Position numbers and translations under genes: made by a program
DNA from: Micromonospora terminaliae
GTDB taxonomy: Bacteria; Actinomycetota; Actinomycetes; Mycobacteriales; Micromonosporaceae
Assembly (NCBI RefSeq): GCF_009671205.1
Contig: NZ_CP045309.1
Location: forward strand, 6,342,001-6,406,000
DNA length: 64,000 bases
Reading direction: 5' to 3'
Shown here: one piece after another, positions 46,806 through 56,365 of the stretch
Position numbering within the stretch: the first letter of the stretch is position 1
Layout: every line of letters starts with the position of its first letter
The notes under the pieces: model-generated
What the model was told of the DNA's origin: nothing
Database searches by the model: none
The model's input: the letters and a program-made list of their open reading frames with translations, nothing else

Positions 46806-47660
46806 GTGAAGATTCGACGCTTCAGCGCCACCGCGTTCGCCGCGGCGCTGCTCATCCCCGGCCTGGCCGCGTGCAACGACAACGGGACCGCCGGCGCGGG
46901 AGCCTCCGCGACCCCGGCCGCCTCCGGCAGCGCCGCCTCCGGCAGCATCGCCCCGAGCGGCACGCCCGGCGGCGACGCCAAGCAGGCCCTGCTCGACTCC
47001 ACCAACGCGATCCGCGAGGGGAACTTCCGGTTCAGCATGTCCGGCGCGGGCTCCACCGCCGAGGGGCAGGTGCACGAGCCCACCCAGAGCGCCGAGATGC
47101 GGATGACGATCGGCGACCCGTCGTCGGACCTGATGATGAAGCTGGACCTGGTCCACTACAAGCCGGACAGCTGGGTCAAGGTGGAGCTGGGCGGCAAGGC
47201 CGCCGCCAGCGTGCCCGGGCTGAAGAACCTCAACCTGGGCAAGTACCAGCACCTCGACCAGACCCGGATCCAGGGCAACCGGGCGCTCGGCTTCGACTTC
47301 GACAAGCTCGACCCGGCCGGCAGCGCGGTGCTGACCCAGGGCGTCACCGAGGTCCGGCAGACCGGCGAGGGCGCGTACGCGGGCACCGTCGACGTGTCGA
47401 AGGCAGCCGAGGCGGGCTCGCTCGACCCGGCCGTGATCACCGCGCTCGGCGCGCAGGCCCAGTCGGTGCCATTCACCGCCAAGGTCGACCCGCAGGGCCG
47501 GCTCAGCGAACTGGTGCTCAAGATCCCGGCCGCCGGGCAGAGCGCCGCGCAGGACGTGAAGATCACCTACACGGACTACGGCAACGCCGCCGCCGCGCAG
47601 AAGCCCCCGGCCGACCAGGTCGTCGAGGCGCCCGCGGAGCTCTACAACCTGTTCAAGTGA
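46806..47660 (+). CDS. LppX/LprAFG-like lipoprotein
   Basis: 284 aa. Signal peptide with lipobox LAAC (ALLIPGLAACND), then a Ser/Ala/Gly linker and a domain of the LppX_LprAFG type (DAKQALLDSTNAIREGNFRFSM... AELYNLF). Mycobacterial relatives carry lipids in the envelope; here that is only family knowledge. GTG 46806 with GGAGAGG. Confidence 0.87.
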   Translation: MKIRRFSATAFAAALLIPGLAACNDNGTAGAGASATPAASGSAASGSIAPSGTPGGDAKQALLDSTNAIREGNFRFSMSGAGSTAEGQVHEPTQSAEMRMTIGDPSSDLMMKLDLVHYKPDSWVKVELGGKAAASVPGLKNLNLGKYQHLDQTRIQGNRALGFDFDKLDPAGSAVLTQGVTEVRQTGEGAYAGTVDVSKAAEAGSLDPAVITALGAQAQSVPFTAKVDPQGRLSELVLKIPAAGQSAAQDVKITYTDYGNAAAAQKPPADQVVEAPAELYNLFK

Positions 47661-47667
47661 CCGGGCC

Positions 47668-47693
47668 GGCGGGACGGCTCCGGCCGTCCCGCC
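47668..47693. terminator. Bidirectional terminator
   Basis: GGCGGGACGG / CCGTCCCGCC, 10-bp perfect arms, 6-nt loop, between the convergent lipoprotein and xseB genes. Confidence 0.75.
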
Positions 47694-47695
47694 GC

Positions 47696-47923
47696 TCAGT
47701 CCTCGGTGCGCTGCCGGGCGGCGTCGATGCGCTCCCGGGCGCCGTCCAGCCAGCGCTGGCAGATCCCGGCGAGCTGCTCGCCGCGCTCCCAGAGCGCCAG
47801 CGACTCCTCCAGCGAGGTGCCGCCCGCCTCCAGCCGCTCGACCACCGAGGCCAGCTCGGCGCGGGCCTGCTCGTAGCTGAGCCGCTCGTCCTTCGTCGTG
47901 TCAGTCATCGGGTCCCATTTCAT
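47696..47923 (-). CDS. xseB: Exodeoxyribonuclease VII small subunit
   Basis: 75 aa, the family length. LSYEQARAELASVVERLEAGGTSLEESLALWERGEQLAGICQRWLD is the coiled-coil hairpin that binds XseA. ATG 47923 overlaps the xseA stop by one base (TGATG); ATG 47908 (MTDTTKDERL) is an equally good start by family comparison. Confidence 0.93.
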   Translation of the reverse strand: MKWDPMTDTTKDERLSYEQARAELASVVERLEAGGTSLEESLALWERGEQLAGICQRWLDGARERIDAARQRTED

Positions 47924-49134
47924 CAGCCGTCCACGGTGGCGGTCAGCTCGCCCTCGGCGAGGCGGACCCGCAGCGGATCACCCTTGGCCACCTCGGACGC
48001 GGCGCGGACCACGTGCCCGTCGCCGCGCTGGACGATGGCGTAGCCCCGGTCGAGGGTGGCCGCGGGGGAGAGGGCGCGCAGCCGCGCCAGGGTGTGCCGC
48101 AGGTCGTCGCCGGCGGCGCCGAGCCGGTGGTCCAGGCAGCGGCCGGCCCGGTCGCGCAGCGCCGCGACGTCGGTGGCCCGCTGGTCGACCATCACCTGCG
48201 GGCGGGCCAGCACCGGCCGGGACCGCAGCAGGTCGAGCCGGTGCTGCTCGCGGTCGACCAGGTTGCGTACCGCCCGCTCCAGCCGGGACCGGGCCTGGCC
48301 GATGAGGCGGACCTCCTCGGCCAGGTCGGGCACGATGCGCTTTGCCGCGTCGGTCGGGGTCGAGGCGCGTACGTCGGCGACGTAGTCGAGCAGCGGAGTG
48401 TCGGTCTCGTGGCCGATCGCGCTGACCACCGGCGTGCGGCAGGCGAAGACCGCCCGGCACAGCGCCTCGTCGGAGAAGGGCAGCAGGTCCTCGATGCCCC
48501 CGCCGCCCCGGGCGATGATGATCACATCGACCGTCGGGTCGGCGTCGAGGACCTTGAGCGCGCCCACGATGTCGGGCACGGCGCTCGGCCCCTGGACCGC
48601 CACGTTGACCGTGCGGAACTCCACGGCCGGCCAGCGGCGGCGGGCGTTGGTCAGCACGTCCCGCTCGGCGGCCGACGCGCGGCCGGTGATCAGCCCGATC
48701 CGGCCGGGCAGGAACGGCGGCCGGCGCTTGCGGGCCCGGTCGAAGAGCCCCTCGGCGGCCAGCAGCTTCTTGAGCTTCTCCAGCCGGGCCAGCAGCTCGC
48801 CGAGCCCGACCTGGCGGATCTCGTCGGCGCGTAGGCTGAGCGTGCCGCGGGCGGCGTAGAACTCGGGCTTGGCGTGCAGCACCACCCGGGCGCCCTCGGC
48901 CAGCTCCGGCGCGCCCGCGTCGAGCACGTCGCGGTTGGTGGTGACGGTCAGGCTGAGATCCGCCGACGGGTCACGCAACGTCAGGAAGACCGTGCTCGCC
49001 CCGGGCCGGCGGCTGATCTGCGCGACCTGGCCGTCGACCCACACCCACCCCAGGCGGGCGATCCAGGCCCCGATCTTCTGGCTCACCACCCGGACCGGCC
49101 ACGGCTCCTCGGACGTGCTCCGCTCCTCGCTCAC
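47923..49134 (-). CDS. xseA: Exodeoxyribonuclease VII large subunit
   Basis: 403 aa. N-terminal OB domain ([25 protein letters not shown]) and catalytic core with [32 protein letters not shown] and [29 protein letters not shown], then the long coiled coil and [10 protein letters not shown]. It degrades single-stranded DNA with XseB. Divergent from ispH as in many actinobacteria. Confidence 0.96.
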   Translation of the reverse strand: MSEERSTSEEPWPVRVVSQKIGAWIARLGWVWVDGQVAQISRRPGASTVFLTLRDPSADLSLTVTTNRDVLDAGAPELAEGARVVLHAKPEFYAARGTLSLRADEIRQVGLGELLARLEKLKKLLAAEGLFDRARKRRPPFLPGRIGLITGRASAAERDVLTNARRRWPAVEFRTVNVAVQGPSAVPDIVGALKVLDADPTVDVIIIARGGGGIEDLLPFSDEALCRAVFACRTPVVSAIGHETDTPLLDYVADVRASTPTDAAKRIVPDLAEEVRLIGQARSRLERAVRNLVDREQHRLDLLRSRPVLARPQVMVDQRATDVAALRDRAGRCLDHRLGAAGDDLRHTLARLRALSPAATLDRGYAIVQRGDGHVVRAASEVAKGDPLRVRLAEGELTATVDG

Positions 49135-49218
49135 CCGCCCACCCTACGGCCCACCTCCGACGGGACCGTGCCCCGGACGTGGCACAGCTCGCAGTCCAGG
49201 CGGGGCGGAGGAGGCACG

Positions 49219-49224
49219 TACGAT
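49219..49224 (+). promoter_or_regulatory. -10 box of a leaderless ispH promoter
   Basis: TACGAT, 6 bp before GTG 49231. Confidence 0.5.
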
Positions 49225-49230
49225 GGTCGG

Positions 49231-50217
49231 GTGACTGATGCTGAGACGACTTCCCGGACCGGCAAGCGCGTGCTCCTGGCCAAGCCCCGCGGCTACTGCG
49301 CGGGCGTGGACCGGGCGGTGCAGACCGTCGAGGAGGCGCTCAGGCTCTACGGCGCGCCGATCTACGTCCGCAAGCAGATCGTGCACAACAAGCACGTGGT
49401 GCAGACGCTGGAGGCCAAGGGCGCGATCTTCGTGGAGGAGAACGAGGAGGTGCCGGAGGGCGCCACCGTCATCTTCTCCGCGCACGGCGTGGCCCCCGAG
49501 GTCTACGAGCAGGCCCGGACCCGCTCGCTCAAGGCGATCGACGCGACCTGCCCGCTGGTCACCAAGGTGCACCAGGAGGCCCGGCGGTTCGCCGCCGAGG
49601 ACTACGACATCCTGCTGATCGGCCACGAGGGGCACGAGGAGGTCGTCGGCACCGCCGGCGAGGCGCCCGCGCACATCCAGCTGGTCGACGGGCCGGACGG
49701 CGTCGACAAGGTCACCGTGCGCGACCCGAACAAGGTCGTCTGGCTCTCCCAGACCACCCTCTCGGTCGACGAGACCCTGGAGACCGTGGCCCGGCTCAAG
49801 CAGCGGCTGCCGCTGCTCCAGTCGCCGCCCAGCGACGACATCTGCTACGCCACCTCCAACCGGCAGCACGTGGTGAAGGAGATCGCCCCCGACTGCGACG
49901 TGGTGATCGTGGTCGGCTCGCGGAACTCCTCCAACTCGGTCCGCCTCGTCGAGGTGGCGCTGGACGCCGGCGCCCGGGCAGGGCACCTGGTCGACTTCGC
50001 CCACGAGATCGACGACGCCTGGCTGGAGGACGCCCGCACCGTGGGGGTCACCTCGGGCGCCAGCGTGCCGGACGAGCTGGTGCAGCAGGTGCTCGCGCAC
50101 CTGGCCGAGCGCGGATTCGCCGACGTCGAGGAGATCACGACCGCCAACGAGCGGCTGACCTTCTCGCTGCCCCAGGAGCTCAAGCGGGACCTGAAGGCCG
50201 CGGCCGCCCGCGGCTGA
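49231..50217 (+). CDS. ispH: 4-hydroxy-3-methylbut-2-enyl diphosphate reductase
   Basis: 328 aa. Three Fe-S cysteines in [24 protein letters not shown] and [11 protein letters not shown]; catalytic Glu and conserved [14 protein letters not shown] are present. Last step of the MEP pathway, giving IPP and DMAPP that feed the prenyltransferase at 33623. The frame is open upstream but coding starts at GTG 49231. Confidence 0.96.
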   Translation: MTDAETTSRTGKRVLLAKPRGYCAGVDRAVQTVEEALRLYGAPIYVRKQIVHNKHVVQTLEAKGAIFVEENEEVPEGATVIFSAHGVAPEVYEQARTRSLKAIDATCPLVTKVHQEARRFAAEDYDILLIGHEGHEEVVGTAGEAPAHIQLVDGPDGVDKVTVRDPNKVVWLSQTTLSVDETLETVARLKQRLPLLQSPPSDDICYATSNRQHVVKEIAPDCDVVIVVGSRNSSNSVRLVEVALDAGARAGHLVDFAHEIDDAWLEDARTVGVTSGASVPDELVQQVLAHLAERGFADVEEITTANERLTFSLPQELKRDLKAAAARG

Positions 50218-50258
50218 CCGGCCGGAACGAAACCGCCACTGACCACGTCCAACCGGTC

Positions 50259-50729
50259 ATGAAGACTCCTCGGACGGTTCTCGTCGCCCTGCTGGCCGGC
50301 GCGGCGCTGACCGCCTGCGCCGGTCCGGGCAGCGAGCCCGCCGGTCCCAGCCCGACGGGTGCCGCCCCGGCGACCAGCAGCACCGGGCCGTGCGAAACCT
50401 GGCCCGCCTGCCAGGCCGATCCCGGCCCCAGCCCGACAGGAGCCCCGGTGACCAGCCAGCCCGATCCCGGCCCCAGCCGCCCGAACCCCACCTGGAAGGG
50501 CGGCCCGTCGAAGCCGCCCGGCCCGGGCGCCACCACCCTCACCGGGACGATCCGCGCCGGTGTCGAACCGAACTGCCTGCTGCTCGACGACAACCTGCTG
50601 ATCGGCGGCCCGCGCGACCTGCTCAAGCCGGGCACCCGGGTCGAGGTCACCGGTCACGCGGAGCCGGGCATGATGACCACCTGCCAGCAGGGCACCCCCT
50701 TCGTCGTCGAATCGGCCCGCCGCGCCTGA
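50259..50729 (+). CDS. Small lipoprotein of unknown function
   Basis: 156 aa. Lipobox LTAC (LLAGAALTACAG), a Pro/Ser/Thr-rich linker with a duplicated DPGPSPTGAP/DPGPSRP segment, then a compact domain TTLTGTIRAGVEPNCLLLDD, LKPGTRVEVTGHAEPGMMTTCQQGTPF with two Cys, like an OB-type fold. The linker duplication is visible in the DNA at 50416-50433 and 50461-50478. Confidence 0.75.
   Translation: MKTPRTVLVALLAGAALTACAGPGSEPAGPSPTGAAPATSSTGPCETWPACQADPGPSPTGAPVTSQPDPGPSRPNPTWKGGPSKPPGPGATTLTGTIRAGVEPNCLLLDDNLLIGGPRDLLKPGTRVEVTGHAEPGMMTTCQQGTPFVVESARRA
50416..50478 (+). repeat. In-frame direct repeat in the lipoprotein linker
   Basis: CCGATCCCGGCCCCAGCC occurs at 50416-50433 and 50461-50478, 45 bp (15 codons) apart. 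Confidence 0.7.
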
Positions 50730-50753
50730 TCCCGCGCCGAGGCCGGAAACGGC

Positions 50754-50785
50754 GGAGCCCCGCCCCCGGGTGGGGGCGGGGCTCC
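50754..50785. terminator. Very strong bidirectional terminator
   Basis: Perfect 14-bp arms GGAGCCCCGCCCCC / GGGGGCGGGGCTCC with a GGGT loop between convergent genes. Confidence 0.85.
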
Positions 50786-50798
50786 TGGGTTCAGCGGG

Positions 50799-53700
50799 TC
50801 AGTTGACCGCACCGACCTCCACCGAGCCGCGGCCGACGACCGCGCCTTCGACGGTGGTGACGGCGAGGTCACCGTAGAGCTCCCGGCCGGCGGCCGGGGT
50901 GGCCTTGGCGGTCACCGTGCCGGTCAGGGTCGCGGTGGCGCCGTTGGCCAGGGCCAGCGGGGTGCTCGGGGCGGAGAGCGAACCCAGCGCCGGGGCGGCG
51001 AAGGAGTCGCGGTAGTCGTACGCGGTGGTCGGGTCGCTCACCGAGTAGCCGTCGATGACGACCCGGTAGGTGCCGGCGGCCGGGTTGGTCAGCGTGACCG
51101 CCTCCTCCGAGTCACCGTCGGCCGACTGGCCCACCCGCGTCGCGCCGAGGAAGACCGACAGGTCCAGGTCGGCGCTCAGGTCGGACGGGTTGCCGATCCG
51201 GGCGGTGAACGAGGTGGCCCCCGCCGGGACGTCCACCGTGTATTCCTGGCGAGCGCCCTGGGCGATGCTCGGCCGCTCGGCGTGCACGCTGGACAGCGGG
51301 CCACCGACGCCGGTCACCTGGACCGGGCCGAACGTGTTGGTCAGGCCCCAGCTCACCTCGGTCGGGGTGCCGGCGGTCACCGACGGCAGCTCGACCACGG
51401 CCGGCTCGACCGCGACGCCCTGCACCCGCGCCTGGAGCTGGAACGGGTTGTTCAGCGCCGGCGAGGTGCGCCGCGCCTCCACCTCGATCTCCCAGACGCC
51501 CGGGATCGGGTTCTGGTAGTCCCGCTCCTGCGGCTTACAGGCGGCGGCGTCGGAGAAGTTGGTGTAGCAGGCGGTGCTCGCGGTGCTCTCGACCGGCACG
51601 CCGTACGGGTTGATGGCGATGAACCGGGTCTGCGAGCCGGTGGCGATGCCGGAGAGGTTGACCTGCAGCGCGCCGGCGCCCTTCGGAACCGTCACGAAGT
51701 ACGAGGTGAAGCCGTTCCGGTCGACCGAGCCGGCGGTGGCGAACGAGTAGGCCGGCGCGGAGACCGCGGTCGAGGCGACCACGACGGTGGCGACCTCGAA
51801 GTCGACCACCGAGGTGGCCGGGTCGTCGACGGTCATGATGGCGCCGTGCGCGCCGGCGGTCAGCGGCTTGGCCTTCACCTTGACGGTGACGGTCTTGTCG
51901 AGCGGCAGCCACACGACCGCCGGGGCCGAGAAGGTGCCGTCGTTGCCGCGGAACGCGACGGTGTGCTTGAGGCTCTTGTTCGGGCCGCTGGTGCGGGTCA
52001 GCTTGACCTCGTAGGTGCGGCTCTCCTTGACCTTCTGCCCGCCGTCGCCGGCCGCGCAGCGGTTGTAGATGCCGGTGCCGACGTTCGGGTTCGGCTCGAA
52101 CACGCCGGAGTCCTTGTTGTACTTCGTCAGGTTGCCCGACAGTTCGGTGCAGACCGGCGCCGCGGAGGTGTAGGTCCGGGTCTGCACGCCCGCGGCGAGC
52201 AGGTCCCACGCGCCCGCGACGTTGAACATGCCGTAGCCCTGCGCGTAGGTCGGGACGTCCGCGATCGGCTTGGCGGAGGTGTAGATGGCCCGGCGCAGCG
52301 CGGCCGGGGTGACGCCCTCGTCGGTGGCCTTGGCCGCCGACAGCAGCAGCGCGGCGGCGCCGGTGGCCTGCGGCGAGGCCATCGAGGTGCCGTTCAGCAT
52401 CTGGTAGCCGGGGGGCAGCGAATAGCCGGCCTCGGGGACCGGGTTGCCGGGCTGCCAGGTCGGCGCGGTGGAGATGGCCGAGCCGGGGGCGGTGACGTTG
52501 GGCTTGAAGCCGCCGTCCTCACGCGGGCCGCGCGAGGAGAAGTTGAACAGCGCGTTCTCCTTGCGGACCACCGAGCCGTAGTTGGCCAGCCAGGTGTCCT
52601 TGCTGACGTTCGCGGCCACGCTGACCACGTTGCTGGCGACGGAGGGGTCGCCGACGGTGTTCAGGCCCGGGCCGGAGTTGCCGGCCGAGATGAACATCTG
52701 CACGCCGTAGGTGCTGATCAGCTCGTCGTAGAGGTTGGCGCGGGCGTTGGAGCCGTCGTTGAGCGCCGGCAGGCCACCGATCGACATGTTGACCACGTCG
52801 ACCTTGCGGTTGACCACCAGGTCGACCATGCCGGTGGTGAGCGCCGCGGCGGTGCAGCCGCCGCCCCACGAGCAGGCCCGGGCGGAGACGAGCTTGGCGC
52901 CCGGGGCGGCGCCGTCGAGGACGCTGTTGCCCAGCATGTCGTTGGCGGCGGTGATGCCGGCGACGTGGGTGCCGTGGGTCGCCTCGATGATCCCGATGTT
53001 GACGAAGTCGTAGTACGGGCCGGGCTGGCCGTCCGCCGGCGCGATGTCCACGTTCTTGCGGTACTCGACCACGAACGGGATCTGCTCGCGCACGGCGGTG
53101 GCCGGATTGTCCGTGCCGAAGTGGCCGACCTGGAACTTCTCCTTGTACGGCCGCATCGGCTCGTCGTCGGTGAAGTCGTTGTTCTGGTTGGCGTCTACGC
53201 GGATGTCGCCGTTCACCGGGTTGTAGAGGATGCCCCAGAAGTCGGTCGTGTCACCGTCGCGGTTGACGTCGCCCCGCGCGTCGTCCAGCAGGGTGATGTT
53301 CTCCCGGAAGACGTTGAACTTGTAGGCGCCGGCCGGTGCGGTCCAGGTGCCCAGCGTGTTGGTGAACGAGGGGCCCGCCACGTCGCTGGCCATCGCGCGC
53401 CAGGAGGCGTCCTCGAGCGGGTCCGTCGCGGTGACCCAGTCGACGATCTTGCGCTCGCCCGTGGTGGTCTTCTGCAGCGCCGGCTGGTCCAGGTCGATCC
53501 CGGAGTCCATGATGCCGATGGTGACGCCGCGGCCGTCCCACGTCGGGTGCGCGGCCTTGAAGGCCTCCGCGCCGGTCTCGTTGGTCGGCATGTACGGGTT
53601 GACCGCACCGGTGTCGGCGCCCGGGCCGGCCAGCGTCTCGCCCTGCTCGGCGGCCTTCGCGCCGGCCGGGGCGGCCTCGGGGGCCGGGTCGGGGAGCTTG

Positions 53701-54101
53701 ATGGTCTCGTCGAGGTCGACGGCGGAGATGCCGGGGAGCGTCGCGGCCTTGAGGACCTTCGCGGTCGGGACCTTGGCCAGCACGTAGCCGACCTGGTCGT
53801 AGCGCTGGCTGACCGCGGCGCCCAGGCTGGCCAGCCCGTCGGCGACCTTCTTGGTCGAGCCCTTCTTGGCGGCGATGATCAGGGTGACGGTCGGGGCGTG
53901 CTTCGCCTCCGCCTCGTCCAGCAGCTTGGCGTCGTGGGCGCCCAGCGTCTCGGCGGCGGTCGGCTGCGAGGCGTCGGGGGCGGCGGCGGGGGCTGCGCTC
54001 GCGGTCGCGGCGCCACCCCCCACGGTCATGGCGCCGGCCGCCAGGACCGAGGCGAAGAGCGCGGCGGAGGTACGCCGGCTCCGGTTGCGGGGTTGACTCA
54101 C
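50799..54101 (-). CDS. Large secreted S8 (subtilisin) family serine protease
   Basis: 1100 aa. Signal peptide (SAALFASVLAAGAMTVGGGAATASA), an inhibitor-I9-like prodomain, then catalytic Asp in GIMDSGIDLD (about 197), His in ATHGTHVAGITA (about 374) and Ser in NGTSMASPQATGAAALL (about 569). The Asp-His gap of about 175 residues is long and carries DARGDVNRDGDTTDFWG and DANQNNDFTDDE, calcium-loop-like. The C-terminal 400 residues are beta-rich, with a pre-peptidase-like domain near ADLDLSVFLGA. It degrades extracellular protein. GTG 54101 after GGAGGAAGAG. Confidence 0.93.
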   Translation of the reverse strand: MSQPRNRSRRTSAALFASVLAAGAMTVGGGAATASAAPAAAPDASQPTAAETLGAHDAKLLDEAEAKHAPTVTLIIAAKKGSTKKVADGLASLGAAVSQRYDQVGYVLAKVPTAKVLKAATLPGISAVDLDETIKLPDPAPEAAPAGAKAAEQGETLAGPGADTGAVNPYMPTNETGAEAFKAAHPTWDGRGVTIGIMDSGIDLDQPALQKTTTGERKIVDWVTATDPLEDASWRAMASDVAGPSFTNTLGTWTAPAGAYKFNVFRENITLLDDARGDVNRDGDTTDFWGILYNPVNGDIRVDANQNNDFTDDEPMRPYKEKFQVGHFGTDNPATAVREQIPFVVEYRKNVDIAPADGQPGPYYDFVNIGIIEATHGTHVAGITAANDMLGNSVLDGAAPGAKLVSARACSWGGGCTAAALTTGMVDLVVNRKVDVVNMSIGGLPALNDGSNARANLYDELISTYGVQMFISAGNSGPGLNTVGDPSVASNVVSVAANVSKDTWLANYGSVVRKENALFNFSSRGPREDGGFKPNVTAPGSAISTAPTWQPGNPVPEAGYSLPPGYQMLNGTSMASPQATGAAALLLSAAKATDEGVTPAALRRAIYTSAKPIADVPTYAQGYGMFNVAGAWDLLAAGVQTRTYTSAAPVCTELSGNLTKYNKDSGVFEPNPNVGTGIYNRCAAGDGGQKVKESRTYEVKLTRTSGPNKSLKHTVAFRGNDGTFSAPAVVWLPLDKTVTVKVKAKPLTAGAHGAIMTVDDPATSVVDFEVATVVVASTAVSAPAYSFATAGSVDRNGFTSYFVTVPKGAGALQVNLSGIATGSQTRFIAINPYGVPVESTASTACYTNFSDAAACKPQERDYQNPIPGVWEIEVEARRTSPALNNPFQLQARVQGVAVEPAVVELPSVTAGTPTEVSWGLTNTFGPVQVTGVGGPLSSVHAERPSIAQGARQEYTVDVPAGATSFTARIGNPSDLSADLDLSVFLGATRVGQSADGDSEEAVTLTNPAAGTYRVVIDGYSVSDPTTAYDYRDSFAAPALGSLSAPSTPLALANGATATLTGTVTAKATPAAGRELYGDLAVTTVEGAVVGRGSVEVGAVN

Positions 54102-54217
54102 GTTCTCTTCCTCCAGAGAACAGGGCCCTTCAGGAGACAGGGCACGCGTGACAGCGATCCTTCGGGCTGGCCCCGCCGGTGTCACTACTCCGAAGTAGGT
54201 TGTGACCACTCCGTGAC

Positions 54218-54285
54218 GCCGATCGGCCGATGTCGTCACGTTTCGAGTGTCAACCGTCGATGGCTGCCGGCCGATCGGCCGATGT
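54218..54285. repeat. 16-bp direct repeat upstream of the S8 protease
   Basis: GCCGATCGGCCGATGT at 54218-54233 and 54270-54285. The second copy lies in the 3' end of rmuC. Each contains the palindrome CCGATCGG, so it could be a regulator site for the protease gene. Confidence 0.45.
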
Positions 54286-55428
54286 GGACACGCCGTCCAC
54301 CAGTTCCGGGGCCTGCGGCTGGCGGGGCGCCAGCTCGACCTGGGCCGGTGCGGGCAGCTCCTGGTCGGAGACGCCCAGCTCGGCCAGCTTGCGGGCGCTG
54401 ACCAGCACCCGCGCCTCCAGCGAGCCGACCGCGCGGTTGTAGGCGGTCACCGCACCGCTCAGCGCGCCGCCGAGCTTGCCCACGTGTTCGCCCAGGGTGG
54501 ACAGCCGCCCGTAGAGCTCGCGGGCCAGCGAGTGCACGGTGGCCGCGTTGCGGGCCAGCGCCTCCTGCCGCCAGGAGTAGGCCACCGTGCGCAGCAGCGC
54601 CACCAGGGTGGCCGGCGTCGCCAGCACCACGTTGCGGGCGAAGGCGTGCTCGAGCAGCGACGGGTCGCGCTGCAACGCCACGTCGAGGAACGGGTCGGCC
54701 GGCACGAACAGCACCACGAACTCCGGGGTCTGGTCGAACGCCGCCCAGTAGGTCTTGGCGGCCAGCCCGTCGACGTGCGCCCGCAGGTGCCGCGCGTGCG
54801 CGTCGAGGTGGGTGTCGCGCCCCCGCTCGTCGCGCGCCTCCATGGCGGTCAGGTAGGCCTCGAAGGGCGCCTTGGCGTCGACCACCACGGTGCGGCCGCC
54901 GTGCAGCCGGACCACCAGGTCGGGGCGGACCCCCTGGTGGTCGGTGGCGGCGGTGACCTGCTCGTTGAAGTCGCAGTGCTCCAGCATGCCGGCCGCCTCG
55001 ACGATCCGCCGGAGCTGGTGCTCACCCCAGCGGCCGCGCACCTGCGGGGCGCGCAGCGCCGCGACGAGCTGCTTGGTCTCGGTGCGCAGCTCGCCGGAGA
55101 CGGCGCTCATCGACCGCACCTGTTCGCGCAGCTCGGCGTAGGCGTCGACCCGGTCGTGCTCCAGCTCGGCCACCCGCTGCTCGTAGCGGCGGAGGGTGTC
55201 GTGCAGCGGGGCCACCGCGCGGGCCACCGCCTCCTGGGACTGCGCGGTCGCCTCGTAGCTGAGCGCGCGCAGCGACTGCTCCAGCCGCCCCTCACCCTCG
55301 CGCGTGGCGGCCAGGGTCGCCTCCAGCCGGGCGATGTCGGTCGCCGAGCGGGACCGGGCGGCGAGCCACCCCACGGCACCGCCCGCGGCGAGGCAGAGCA
55401 CCACCACGGCCAGCGTCGAGAAGCTCAT
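54250..55428 (-). CDS. rmuC: DNA recombination protein RmuC
   Basis: 392 aa. One N-terminal membrane helix (LAVVVLCLAAGGAVGWLAA), a long coiled coil (about 25-120) and the RmuC nuclease-like core: VRGRWGEHQLRRIVEAAGM, DFNEQ, RPDLVVRLHGGRTVVVDAKAPFEAYL, FVVLFVPADPFLDVAL, LATPATLVALLRTVAYSW. It limits inversions at short repeats in E. coli. ATG 55428. Confidence 0.94.
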   Translation of the reverse strand: MSFSTLAVVVLCLAAGGAVGWLAARSRSATDIARLEATLAATREGEGRLEQSLRALSYEATAQSQEAVARAVAPLHDTLRRYEQRVAELEHDRVDAYAELREQVRSMSAVSGELRTETKQLVAALRAPQVRGRWGEHQLRRIVEAAGMLEHCDFNEQVTAATDHQGVRPDLVVRLHGGRTVVVDAKAPFEAYLTAMEARDERGRDTHLDAHARHLRAHVDGLAAKTYWAAFDQTPEFVVLFVPADPFLDVALQRDPSLLEHAFARNVVLATPATLVALLRTVAYSWRQEALARNAATVHSLARELYGRLSTLGEHVGKLGGALSGAVTAYNRAVGSLEARVLVSARKLAELGVSDQELPAPAQVELAPRQPQAPELVDGVSTSADRPAAIDG

Positions 55429-55470
55429 GCCGAAGAGCTTGCCAAACGGGTACGACGTGCGCCCGCTGGG

Positions 55471-55476
55471 TACGTT
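55471..55476 (+). promoter_or_regulatory. -10 box of a leaderless promoter (Gly-rich membrane protein)
   Basis: TACGTT, 7 bp before ATG 55484. Confidence 0.5.
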
Positions 55477-55483
55477 CGACGTC

Positions 55484-56305
55484 ATGGAGGTTGCCCTGTG
55501 GGTGGTCCTGATCCTGATGCTCGGAGGTGCCCTGGTGTTCTGGCGGTGGGGAAGCAGGTCCCGGCGGGCCACCGAGCTGGCCGACGCGCGCGCTGAGGCG
55601 CAGCGCTGGTACGAGCGGCTCGGCGGGCAGCTCATGAACCTGCACGGCGACGCCCCCGCGGTCCGCCAGGCGCTGGCCGACGCGGGCGAGCGGTACAACG
55701 CGGCCGGCTCCCAGCTGGAGCAGGCGGGCACCACGCACCAGTTCGCGCTGGCGCGGGAGACGGCGCTGGAGGGGCTGGCGTACATCCGGGCGGCCCGGAC
55801 GGCCCTGGGCATCGACCCGGGCCCGGAGCTGCCGCCGCTGGCCGCCGCGCGCGGTGCGGGAATGCTCACCAAGGAGCGCGAGGTCAACGTGCAGGGCCAG
55901 ACCTACCGGGCCGGCCCGCAGCCGGGAAATCAGACTCCGTACTACTACCCGGGCGGAAACTGGCAGGGCCGTCCCGTGCCGGCCGGCTGGTACTCGACGC
56001 CGTGGTGGAAGACGGCGCTGGGCACCGGGGCCGGCGTGCTTGGCGGCATCCTGATCGCCGACGCGCTCTTCTCACCCGCCTTCGCCGACCCGGGCTACGG
56101 CTACGAGGCCGGCTACCAGGAGGGCTTCAACGACGGGTTCGACGACGGCCAGGACCAGGGCGGCGACTTCGGCGACCAGGGTCAGGACTTCGGCGACCAG
56201 GGCCAGGACTTCGCCGGCCAGGGTGACTACGCGGCCGGCGACTTCGGCGGTGGGGACTTCGGCGGCGACTTCGGTGGCGGCGACTTCGGCGGCGGCGACT
56301 GGTAG
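55484..56305 (+). CDS. Membrane protein with Gly/Asp/Phe-rich repeat tail
   Basis: 273 aa. Helix at about 3-21 (ALWVVLILMLGGALVFW), a helical soluble region (about 25-105), a Tyr/Pro/Gly stretch with PYYYPGGNWQGRPVPAGWY, a second hydrophobic segment (ALGTGAGVLGGILIADALF) and a tail of DFGDQGQ and DFGGG repeats. Low-complexity tails of this sort suggest surface or phase-separating properties. Function unknown. Confidence 0.75.
   Translation: MEVALWVVLILMLGGALVFWRWGSRSRRATELADARAEAQRWYERLGGQLMNLHGDAPAVRQALADAGERYNAAGSQLEQAGTTHQFALARETALEGLAYIRAARTALGIDPGPELPPLAAARGAGMLTKEREVNVQGQTYRAGPQPGNQTPYYYPGGNWQGRPVPAGWYSTPWWKTALGTGAGVLGGILIADALFSPAFADPGYGYEAGYQEGFNDGFDDGQDQGGDFGDQGQDFGDQGQDFAGQGDYAAGDFGGGDFGGDFGGGDFGGGDW
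56155..56303 (+). repeat. Tandem repeats encoding DFGDQGQ / DFGGG
   Basis: Degenerate units of GGCGACTTCGG repeat through the 3' end of the gene, first about 21-24 bp (DFGDQGQ) and then 12-15 bp (GGGDF) long, so copy number may vary between strains. Confidence 0.65.
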
Positions 56306-56320
56306 CCCGCCCGGGAGGAC

Positions 56321-56352
56321 GGAGGCCCCGGTCGGCGGGACCGGGGCCTTCC
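56321..56352. terminator. Bidirectional terminator
   Basis: AGGCCCCGGTC / GACCGGGGCCT, 11-bp perfect arms with a 5-nt loop, between convergent genes. Confidence 0.75.
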
Positions 56353-56365
56353 TCGTGCACCGGGG

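Noticed and set aside
51282..54401. Very long open frames opposite known genes (also 29442-32186, 56531-59245, 37635-39212)
   Set aside because: They mirror well-identified genes, have Arg/His/Gly-rich composition typical of antisense frames in high-GC DNA, and lack any family motif.
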